DNA from: JTS-RE37 sp963756115 | GTDB lineage: Bacteria; Bacteroidota; Bacteroidia; Flavobacteriales; Flavobacteriaceae | Direction: 5' to 3' | Assembly: GCA_963756115.1 (NCBI GenBank) | Contig: CAVWMN010000010.1 | Span: 434,001 to 498,000, forward strand | DNA: 64,000 nt | Shown here: piece by piece, positions 18,088-25,121 of the stretch | Numbering within the stretch: position 1 is the stretch's first letter | How the letters are laid out: each line of letters begins with the position of its first letter | Position numbers and translations under genes: made by a program | The notes under the pieces: generated by a model | Told to the model about the DNA's origin: nothing | The model's database searches: none | Seen by the model: the letters and a program-made list of their open reading frames with translations, nothing else

Positions 18088-19286
18088 TGAAAACATTTAA
18101 AGAAGCATATCAACTGGTCCTGGAACAGGCCCGCGACTACGGGGAAGAAAACGTCCCGCTGCGGGAGGCTACGGGAAGGGTATTGGCAGAAGATATTTTT
18201 GCAGATCGTGACTTTCCTCCCTTTAACCGTTCAACCAAGGATGGCATTGCCCTGCATTTCCAGGCCTTTGAAAATAAACTGGAAACCTTTCAAATCAATG
18301 GATTGTTGCCGGCAGGCACCCCCTCCAGGAATCTGGAAGACCCTACCCTGTGTTTTGAGATCATGACTGGCGCAGTAGTCCCCGAAGACGTAAACAGCGT
18401 TGTGATGTACGAGGATCTGGAAATTGAAAATGGAGTAGCCCGACTCCTGAAGCCCCCCGTTGCAGGTGCCAATATCCATCATAAGGGTAGCGATGCCATC
18501 GCGGGTTCTTTGGTGGTAAAAAAGAATGTCCTGATAACTGCCGCAGTGGCGGGCGTACTGGCTACTGTTGGAAAGGATTCGGTGCGCGTTAAAAAATTGC
18601 CGACAGTTTCCGTTATTTCTACCGGCAATGAGCTGGTGGAAATAGATCAGGTCCCCCTGGCCCATCAGATTCGCAAATCAAACAGCTATTCACTGGCAGC
18701 GGCACTTTCCGAAGAAGGGATATTACCTTTGTTACTGCACCTGGAAGATGATAAGGATATCATCCGCCCTAAGCTGGCCTATGCCTCGCATGAAATTGAT
18801 GTCCTCATCCTCAGCGGCGGCGTCTCGAAAGGAAAATTCGATTTTATCCCCGAGGTCCTTAGTGAAATTGGGGTGGTGCAAATTTTTCACCGGGTTCTGC
18901 AAAGGCCGGGTAAGCCATTTTGGTTCGGATTCCACCCCAGGACAAAAACCCTTATTTTTTCGTTCCCCGGGAATCCGGTTTCAACTTTTGTTTGCTATCA
19001 GGCCTATTTTAAAGCGTGGCTTCACCAATCCCTCGGCCTGCCTCGATCCAACAGTACTGTAGTGCTGAAAGAGGATTTGGAAGCACATCCGGATCTGACG
19101 CAGTTTTTAAATGCCCGGATTTCCATCTCCGGGGGTGTTTTATATGCTGAAAGATTAAAGGATAACGGATCGGGGGATTTGACAACCCTTGCCCTTGCCG
19201 ATGGGTTTATCATCCTGGAACCTTCGCAGGATCCTTATAAAAAAGGCGATTCCGTACCGTTCCTATCCATCCGAAATATTGCGTAG
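18087..19286 (+). CDS. moeA: Molybdopterin molybdenumtransferase MoeA
   Basis: MoeA inserts molybdate into adenylated molybdopterin. The 399-residue length is standard. Motifs seen are FPPFNRSTKDGIAL near residue 45, TGAVVPEDVNSVVMYED (substrate loop), STGNELVE, LSGGVSKGKFDFIPEVL (about residues 230-250) and SFPGNPVSTF. Domain IV closes the protein. Its ATG overlaps the permease stop (TAATG), so translation is probably coupled. The following xdhC starts one base after its stop. Confidence 0.95.
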   Translation: MKTFKEAYQLVLEQARDYGEENVPLREATGRVLAEDIFADRDFPPFNRSTKDGIALHFQAFENKLETFQINGLLPAGTPSRNLEDPTLCFEIMTGAVVPEDVNSVVMYEDLEIENGVARLLKPPVAGANIHHKGSDAIAGSLVVKKNVLITAAVAGVLATVGKDSVRVKKLPTVSVISTGNELVEIDQVPLAHQIRKSNSYSLAAALSEEGILPLLLHLEDDKDIIRPKLAYASHEIDVLILSGGVSKGKFDFIPEVLSEIGVVQIFHRVLQRPGKPFWFGFHPRTKTLIFSFPGNPVSTFVCYQAYFKAWLHQSLGLPRSNSTVVLKEDLEAHPDLTQFLNARISISGGVLYAERLKDNGSGDLTTLALADGFIILEPSQDPYKKGDSVPFLSIRNIA

Positions 19287-20297
19287 ATGACACATGAACT
19301 TATCAAAATTATAGATGCTTTCGAACTGGGGCGGGAAAAAGGCCTTACGGCCGCATTGGCCACCGTGGTGGCATTGGAAGGTTCCTCATACCGCCGGCCG
19401 GGAGTTAGGATGTTATTACTGGAAAACGGGGAAATGATCGGAGCGGTAAGTGGTGGGTGTGTCGAAAAAGAAATTTTCCGGCAGTCAGAATCTGTGTTCC
19501 AATCCCGGATCCCGAAGATGATGACCTATGACGGGAGGTACCGCCTGGGATGTGAAGGTATCCTGTATATCCTCATTGAACCAATAGATCCGGATGTGAA
19601 CTTCCTGTCAGCTTTTAGGAAGATCATCAAATCGCGCCAACCGTTTACTGTAGCGTCCTACTTTTCTCAACGTGAGGGAACAGGCCTGCAGTTTGGTTCC
19701 GGCATCAATTTGCAGGGCAACCTTCTCCCGGTACGACCCGGTTTTATCCCGGGCCCGGACCTGGAGGTTCTGAGCCAGGAGATGAAACCGGCTTTTAAAC
19801 TTCTTATTATCGGCGCAGAACACGATGCCGTTCAACTCTGTGCCTTCGCATCGCTCACAGGCTGGGAAGTCGTAATTGTAGCTCCGCCCACAGAAGAAAA
19901 GAACAGCATGGATTTTCCGGGATCCAGGGAGTTGTATGCCCTGCTTCCGGATGACCTGCCCGTTGCCGATATTGATTCGCAGACCGCCGTGATGATCATG
20001 ACACATAATTATGCCAAAGATCTTCAGTTCCTTTTGAAATTGCGGGAGGTAGAACCCATCTATATCGGTCTGTTGGGTCCGGCAAAGCGGCGCGAAAAAC
20101 TCCTGGCGGAAATCATGGAGCGGGAACCGGAGCTGGAGTTGGAATTCTTCGACCGGATACATGGCCCGGCCGGCCTCAACATCGGTGCGGAAACACCCCA
20201 GGAGATCGCAATTGCCATTCTTGCAGAGATCCTGTCGGTTATCCGGGACCAGGAGCCTATCGCATTAAAAAATAAACAAAACAGTATCCACACGTGA
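19287..20297 (+). CDS. xdhC: XdhC/CoxI-family molybdenum cofactor maturation protein
   Basis: XdhC proteins bind sulfurated molybdenum cofactor and insert it into xanthine-dehydrogenase-family enzymes. The 336-residue protein has the XdhC N-terminal domain (TVVALEGSSYRRPGVRM, GAVSGGCVEKEIF, RLGCEGILY) and a C-terminal Rossmann-like domain (LLIIGAEHDAVQL, HNYAKDLQFLL, IYIGLLGPAKRREKL). It implies that the genome encodes a xanthine-dehydrogenase or CO-dehydrogenase-like client, which is not in this window. It overlaps mocA by 4 bp. Confidence 0.9.
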   Translation: MTHELIKIIDAFELGREKGLTAALATVVALEGSSYRRPGVRMLLLENGEMIGAVSGGCVEKEIFRQSESVFQSRIPKMMTYDGRYRLGCEGILYILIEPIDPDVNFLSAFRKIIKSRQPFTVASYFSQREGTGLQFGSGINLQGNLLPVRPGFIPGPDLEVLSQEMKPAFKLLIIGAEHDAVQLCAFASLTGWEVVIVAPPTEEKNSMDFPGSRELYALLPDDLPVADIDSQTAVMIMTHNYAKDLQFLLKLREVEPIYIGLLGPAKRREKLLAEIMEREPELELEFFDRIHGPAGLNIGAETPQEIAIAILAEILSVIRDQEPIALKNKQNSIHT

Positions 20298-20905
20298 TGA
20301 ATAAAAGGGTTATCGCTTTAATCCTTGCAGCCGGATCTTCCTCCCGCCTCGGGCACCCTAAACAATTATTGCCATGGAAAAATAAAACCCTGTTGGGCCA
20401 TACCATAGCTATAGCACACGAATCTAAGGCCGCTGGGGTACGGGTTGTATTGGGTTCCCAGGCACAGAGCATCCGGGCCGCACTGTCCGATACTACCACC
20501 GAATTCCTGATAAATAACAACTGGGAGGAAGGCATGGGAGGCTCCATTTCCTGTGGCGTTGATCATTTGCTCGCAGAAAAGAAGGTGGCAGATGGTATTT
20601 TGATCATGCTGTGTGACCAACCCCTGATAGACAGTAATTTCCTCAATGTCCTGATCGATGCCTATACGGAAAACGAATATGGGATTGTGGGGACCTTATA
20701 TGGGAAACATATAGGGGTTCCCGTAATTTTTGATAGGTCATATTTCCCAAAGCTATCCGGATTAAAAGGGGAGGGGGGCGCACGTTCAATTCTGCGGGAA
20801 AACAGCCTCGACTCCCTGGGGTTTGCTGCGCCTGCCAACAACCCCGACATCGATACAGCAGCGGATTACCGCAAGCTGTTGAAAGGGCTGGATTCCTCGA
20901 CTTAA
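20294..20905 (+). CDS. mocA: Molybdenum cofactor cytidylyltransferase MocA
   Basis: MocA converts molybdopterin to the cytosine-dinucleotide form used by the xanthine dehydrogenase family, so it fits next to xdhC. The 203-residue nucleotidyltransferase shows LAAGSSSRLGHPKQLLPW (residues 12-29), the MocA-type signature, and MLCDQPLID in the middle, where Asp binds metal. MobA in the same operon has the distinct GGQSSRMGEDKG signature. It is the last gene of the eight-gene block. Confidence 0.9.
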   Translation: MMNKRVIALILAAGSSSRLGHPKQLLPWKNKTLLGHTIAIAHESKAAGVRVVLGSQAQSIRAALSDTTTEFLINNNWEEGMGGSISCGVDHLLAEKKVADGILIMLCDQPLIDSNFLNVLIDAYTENEYGIVGTLYGKHIGVPVIFDRSYFPKLSGLKGEGGARSILRENSLDSLGFAAPANNPDIDTAADYRKLLKGLDSST

Positions 20906-20923
20906 AGATTTTAGGAGTGCAAA

Positions 20924-21243
20924 ACAAGGCAGAAATGCCACATCTGGTCATGCCGGTGGAGGCCGGGTGATAAGAACCCGCATAAAACCAGGCTGATGAA
21001 ACCACCGGGAGGGTGGTGTCCATGGACAGGGGCGATGGCCGTAAAACGACCACAGCTGCCAATAGGAGTCCCGATGGATCGGGCAGCCTTGTCACCGTGC
21101 GCAAAAAAGGGGGATAAATAAAGGACAGTCCGTGCAACCGGGGGGGCACCAATCCAAAAAACAATGCCGGAAAAAGGACCGTCAGAACGAATGCGAGCTC
21201 CGGAAAAAGTAAAAAGAGTTCCTGAAAAAGGAGGCATTTTATT
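20924..21243 (+). ncRNA. Candidate structured non-coding RNA, class unknown
   Basis: No convincing gene lies between 20906 and 21361, but the + strand is dense in complementary segments. ACAAGGC (20924-20930) pairs with GCCTTGT (21086-21092) and encloses CCGGTGG (20953-20959) with CCACCGG (21002-21008), the hairpin CGGGT/ACCCG (20964-20968 with 20976-20980) and the perfect palindrome TGTCCATGGACA (21017-21028). CCCGAT/ATCGGG (21070-21075 with 21078-21083) follows. Downstream, three copies of CC(G/T)GAAAAAG (21167, 21200, 21221) precede an intrinsic terminator. It does not resemble RNase P, tmRNA or a known riboswitch by eye. Alternatives are an operon 3' UTR or a relic of a mobile element such as a group II intron fragment. 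Confidence 0.4.
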
Positions 21244-21244
21244 C

Positions 21245-21274
21245 AACCCTGAAGGAACCTCCAGGGTTTTTTTA
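21245..21274 (+). terminator. Intrinsic terminator
   Basis: AACCCTG (21245-21251) pairs with CAGGGTT (21262-21268) around a 10-nt loop and runs straight into a T-tract on the + strand. It probably ends the molybdenum-cofactor operon and/or the structured RNA upstream. Confidence 0.8.
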
Positions 21275-21361
21275 TGCTTGTGGCGGTTCTGAATTTTGGC
21301 CGGAACGAAGATAAGTTTCGGGTAAATTATAGTACTTTCATGCACTATAAAAACCAAAAAA

Positions 21362-22450
21362 ATGAGGTATGTGTTAACGGGGGCCGCAATTCTGGCCTTT
21401 CATATAAGTAGCATTTGGAGCCAGGAAATGGGATTCGAAGAATATAACCCTCCATCCACTTTGGTTGTTCCCACACATGAAGTGCCCCGGGCAAAATTTC
21501 CATTTATCGATATCCACAGTCATCAGCGGCAGATGGCCGCTATGGACCTGTCAGAACTAGTAGCAGATATGGATAAGATCAACATGGCGGTAATGGTAAA
21601 TTTAAGCGGGGGCAGCGGAGCCGATATAACGGGGGCAATCGATAACATACACCGTAACTACCCCAACAGGTTTATTGTGTTTGCCAATGTTGATTTTGAT
21701 GGGGTGGGTTCGGAAGCGTGGGCAGAAAAGGCCGTGGCCCGATTGGAACAGGATGTAAAAAATGGGGCGAAAGGATTAAAAATCTACAAGAGCCTCGGTT
21801 TACGGAACACCGACAGCGAAGGCAGGCGCCTTGCGATTGATGATCAAAGGCTGGACCCGGTATGGAAGAAATGCGGCGAATTGGGTATCCCTGTATTGAT
21901 CCACGCCGCTGATCCGGAATCGTTCTGGGATCCCATGGACAAACAAAATGAAAGGTGGCTGGAACTAAAGACCCATCCACGAAGAAAACGGTCTGATACG
22001 GACCCGGCCCCCTGGCAGCAGATCATAGATGAGCAACACCGGGTGATTAAAAAGAACCCGGGCACCAAATTCATTAATGCCCACATGGGCTGGTATGCAA
22101 ACAACCTCGGCAGGTTGGGGGAATTGATGGAGGAAATGCCGAATATGTACGTGGGCATTGCAGCTGTAATAGCAGAATTGGGAAGGCAACCAAGGCATGC
22201 AAAAGCCTTTTTTATAAAGTACCAGGATCGTATCCTATTTGGCAAGGATAGCTGGAATCCGGAAGAGTTCCCCACCTATTTCCGGGTTTTGGAAACAGCT
22301 GATGAGTATTTCCCGTATTATAAAAAGTACCATGCATTCTGGTCAATGTACGGCCTGGACCTGCCGGATGAAGTACTTCGCAAGGTATATTATAAAAATG
22401 CCATATCCTTGTTGCCGGGGGTTGATAACAGTTTGTTCCCAACAGAATAA
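21362..22450 (+). CDS. Exported amidohydrolase-family protein (amidohydrolase_2)
   Basis: A 362-residue protein with a signal peptide (to about residue 20) and a TIM-barrel metal-dependent hydrolase fold. The metal site begins with FIDIHSHQ (about residues 50-57); VLIHAADP, FINAHMGW and ILFGKDSW supply the later His and Asp residues. Relatives act as decarboxylases or lactonases on aromatic or cyclic acids; the substrate here is unknown. The gene has its own promoter region after the terminator and the next gene begins 140 bp on, so it may be monocistronic. Confidence 0.75.
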   Translation: MRYVLTGAAILAFHISSIWSQEMGFEEYNPPSTLVVPTHEVPRAKFPFIDIHSHQRQMAAMDLSELVADMDKINMAVMVNLSGGSGADITGAIDNIHRNYPNRFIVFANVDFDGVGSEAWAEKAVARLEQDVKNGAKGLKIYKSLGLRNTDSEGRRLAIDDQRLDPVWKKCGELGIPVLIHAADPESFWDPMDKQNERWLELKTHPRRKRSDTDPAPWQQIIDEQHRVIKKNPGTKFINAHMGWYANNLGRLGELMEEMPNMYVGIAAVIAELGRQPRHAKAFFIKYQDRILFGKDSWNPEEFPTYFRVLETADEYFPYYKKYHAFWSMYGLDLPDEVLRKVYYKNAISLLPGVDNSLFPTE

Positions 22451-22590
22451 GGCTACCGGGATCCTCACTCAAATCGTGGAAAGGCTTCCGGACCAGCCGC
22501 TCCGAAAGGATTGCTACAACCATCAACTTTATTTGATTTTAACGGGAAAAGATTCGATCTTGTAGGGACAAATCGTAAGCCCCCCAGTGT

Positions 22591-23607
22591 ATGTGCAATT
22601 CCGTTAAATGCCAGATCATACCCCCACATATCCTGGAGGAACTGGCTAAACAAGGCAATATTAGTTGCAAGAAAACCTTAAATGATACCAACAGGATCCT
22701 TCAGCGCAGGAACACAATACTCAATCAATTGTTGGTCCGAAAAACTGAAAAAGGGGAAGGCGACCGGTATGTTTATGACAGTCAGCATAAATATGAACAA
22801 AGGTATAAACTGGTTCTGGAAGAGGGGGGTACAGCTTCCGATGACCCAACCGTAAGTGGTGCTTATGATACTTCTGGTTTTGTCCGGGATTATTTCCGGG
22901 AAATATTTGGATTGAATTCGATCGACGGCAACGGAATGGACGTTATTTCCAATATCCATTATGGGCTCAATTACAACAATGCTTTTTGGGATGGGGACGA
23001 AATGACCTACGGGGATGGTGATGGAAAGGAATTCACTGATTTTGCAACCGCCGTTGATGTGGTGGCCCATGAGCTAACCCATGGGGTGACCCAATTTTTG
23101 TCGAATTTGGAGTACCAGGGTCAGCCTGGTGCCCTCAATGAACATTTTTCGGATGTATTCGGGACGATCATCAAACAAAAATATTTTAAACAGGACCTCG
23201 CGGATGCCAACTGGCTTATCGGTGATACCATCGTAATGGATGCATTCCCGGGGGTTGCCATCAGATCGATGAAGGCGCCGGGTACGGCAAATGAATTTGA
23301 TATTCAACCGGCCCATATGGATAAGTATTATACGGGAACTGCCGACAACCAGGGGGTACATATCAATTCCGGCATTCCAAACAAAGCCTTTTACCTTTGC
23401 TGCCTGGAAATTGGCATTGAGGATTGTGCACTGATTTGGTTTGAGACCTTAAAATCTTTGTGGCGAACAGCCACTTTCCTGGACATGCTCGATATTATCC
23501 TGGAAACTGCCCGCCTCCTGACCAATGCCAATAAAGTAAGCAGTGCAGCCCCCGAGGCAGTTCGCCAAAGTTTTGCGGCAGTTGGTTTAATCCAGGTAAC
23601 CGTATGA
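22591..23607 (+). CDS. Protealysin-like M4 metalloprotease
   Basis: A thermolysin-family zinc endopeptidase of 338 residues, matching the short protealysin-like group rather than secreted thermolysins. The zinc site is HELTH (His160, Glu161, His164) with Glu184 in NEHFSD, and the catalytic His lies in NQGVHINSG. There is no signal peptide. Instead the N-terminus carries IIPPHILEELAKQG, the conserved PPxxL-type start of the protealysin propeptide. In that family the proenzyme is cytoplasmic and self-processes. Its stop overlaps the following inhibitor gene by 4 bp, the organisation known for protealysin and emfourin in Serratia. Confidence 0.9.
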   Translation: MCNSVKCQIIPPHILEELAKQGNISCKKTLNDTNRILQRRNTILNQLLVRKTEKGEGDRYVYDSQHKYEQRYKLVLEEGGTASDDPTVSGAYDTSGFVRDYFREIFGLNSIDGNGMDVISNIHYGLNYNNAFWDGDEMTYGDGDGKEFTDFATAVDVVAHELTHGVTQFLSNLEYQGQPGALNEHFSDVFGTIIKQKYFKQDLADANWLIGDTIVMDAFPGVAIRSMKAPGTANEFDIQPAHMDKYYTGTADNQGVHINSGIPNKAFYLCCLEIGIEDCALIWFETLKSLWRTATFLDMLDIILETARLLTNANKVSSAAPEAVRQSFAAVGLIQVTV

Positions 23608-23867
23608 AATACACTATTACTATAGAAGGTGGATTTACCGGCATCCCAAAAGAATATGAAGGTATCCTGGAGATGGAAGGAAAAAAGGAAAAGCAACTTC
23701 TCAGCTATCTCGAAGATACCCCTTCCGGGCTTAATGAATCACTTCGTGATGGCAGGGTATACCGTATTAAACTGACAACCGCCTCCAGGGATTGCGAAGC
23801 CGTGTTTGATGATTCCAATCTTCCCGGGGAATTGCGGAGGTTTATAGACAAGATTCGCTCCATGTAG
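23604..23867 (+). CDS. Emfourin-like inhibitor of the M4 protease
   Basis: An 87-residue protein starting within the protease stop codon. It reads MKYTITIEGGFTGIPKEYEG at the N-terminus and ends with a helix-like LPGELRRFIDKIRSM, matching the small beta-sheet-plus-helix emfourin proteins encoded directly after protealysin genes. Emfourin is a slow-tight inhibitor of the partner protease. The pairing, the size and the lack of a signal peptide in both genes support this. The family match is by recognition and not by alignment. Confidence 0.75.
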   Translation: MKYTITIEGGFTGIPKEYEGILEMEGKKEKQLLSYLEDTPSGLNESLRDGRVYRIKLTTASRDCEAVFDDSNLPGELRRFIDKIRSM

Positions 23868-23973
23868 GCCCGCTGTCACAGCTCAATTTTCTGTCAGGAT
23901 ATTAATAAGGACCAGGATGTGTGATTTTTTCTGCCCCGGACAAACTAATAGGTCAAACAGGAAGTGAAACTTG

Positions 23974-24456
23974 ATGGGCAAGCAACGGGAATTTATTCAG
24001 ATAATAAAAGCAAACGAAGGCCTCATATACAAAGTCACGACCCTATACACCCAGAATAGTCATGACCAGAAAGACCTGTACCAGGAAATTGTATATCAGC
24101 TCTGGCGTTCCTTTGATTCTTTCAGGAATGAAGCCAAGCGCAGCACCTGGATGTATAAGGTGGCTTTGAATACGGCCATCAGTCAACTAAAAAAAAATAA
24201 GAGAAAGCCAGGGTTTACAGGAACAGACCAGGTTCTGTCCTTTGAGAATGACAATCCCGACCCACTTTTCGAGGAACGCTTAAAAAAAATGTACACCTGT
24301 ATCCACCGCCTGAATTTATTGGACAGAGGGTTGATGCTGTTATTGCTGGAAGGCCGGAAATATGAGGAGATCGCAGAGATATCAGGCCTTACCCTTACAA
24401 ATGTAGCGACCCGCATTTCCAGGATCAAGGCAAAACTAAAATCAGAGGTTACTTAA
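23974..24456 (+). CDS. ECF-type RNA polymerase sigma factor
   Basis: A 160-residue sigma-70 family factor. Region 2 includes DLYQEIVYQLWRSFDSFR and STWMYKVALNTAIS; region 4 is the C-terminal helix-turn-helix around YEEIAEISGLTLTNVATRIS. The start is the ATG at 23974, not the TTG three bases earlier. The downstream membrane protein gene begins 10 bp after its stop and has no recognisable anti-sigma motif, but its position suggests it controls this factor. Target promoters are unknown. Confidence 0.85.
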   Translation: MGKQREFIQIIKANEGLIYKVTTLYTQNSHDQKDLYQEIVYQLWRSFDSFRNEAKRSTWMYKVALNTAISQLKKNKRKPGFTGTDQVLSFENDNPDPLFEERLKKMYTCIHRLNLLDRGLMLLLLEGRKYEEIAEISGLTLTNVATRISRIKAKLKSEVT

Positions 24457-24466
24457 TTATAATTGT

Positions 24467-25060
24467 ATGGACTGGGAAGAGATGAATACAGTATGGTCCC
24501 AATTGAGTGGGCAGCTGGCAGAACAAAAAAAATTAACAGATAAACTGATCCTTAAAATGACAGAAGAAAGATATTACAACAGGTTTTCAAAACTGCAATT
24601 CTTTGAAACAATTGGCTCCGTTGTTTGTTTTGGTATGGCATTGCTGATCCTCTTCCATTTCAACAAATTAAACACATGGTACCTCATTGCCAGCGGGATT
24701 TTCACGGTAACGTATTTGCTGGCATTACCGATCCTGGTCCTCCGATCCCTTTACAAAATTCAGCATCTGGACATTTCAGGGAGCAGTTACAGGGACACAC
24801 TTGTTCGCTTCCTTAAAGCGAAGAAAGAACTTTTGCTCATACAACGCTCCGGAATATTTTTGAATTTTATCCTATTGCTGAACAGCCTGCCGGTTTTGGG
24901 AATGGTTTTCGGGGATAAGGACATCATACAGGAGATCGATGGATGGATTTGGTATATCCCGGTCATGATTGTCTTTATGGTATTGGTTTCCCGTTGGGGT
25001 TACAGGTGTTATAAGGGAGTCACCCATTCCGCTGAGGAAATACTTGCGGAAATCGAATAG
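24467..25060 (+). CDS. Four-span membrane protein partner of the ECF sigma factor
   Basis: A 197-residue protein with a 45-residue polar, coiled N-terminal part and four predicted transmembrane helices in two pairs (about residues 48-66, 72-92, 124-144 and 160-178). A helical cytoplasmic loop separates the pairs. No catalytic motif is seen. Being 10 bp downstream of the sigma factor, it is a good candidate for a membrane-bound regulator, though it does not look like a zinc anti-sigma factor. Confidence 0.65.
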   Translation: MDWEEMNTVWSQLSGQLAEQKKLTDKLILKMTEERYYNRFSKLQFFETIGSVVCFGMALLILFHFNKLNTWYLIASGIFTVTYLLALPILVLRSLYKIQHLDISGSSYRDTLVRFLKAKKELLLIQRSGIFLNFILLLNSLPVLGMVFGDKDIIQEIDGWIWYIPVMIVFMVLVSRWGYRCYKGVTHSAEEILAEIE

Positions 25061-25121
25061 CCGGGAATCCAGGTTGTAGCTGCCGTAGACAATTAACCTC
25101 TGGTGATATTCGGGGTGGGGC

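Noticed and set aside
20924..21274. RNase P RNA, tmRNA or group II intron as identity of the structured gap
   Set aside because: The conserved RNase P and tmRNA core segments and a recognisable intron domain V were not found, so no known class is named.
20643..21357. Long minus-strand ORFs of 173 and 148 codons over the mocA end and the structured gap
   Set aside because: They overlap each other in different frames and partly lie antisense to mocA. The translations are Pro/Gly/His-rich and unlike real proteins.
24183..24428. 81-codon minus-strand ORF inside the sigma factor gene
   Set aside because: It is the antisense shadow of a clearly coding gene.
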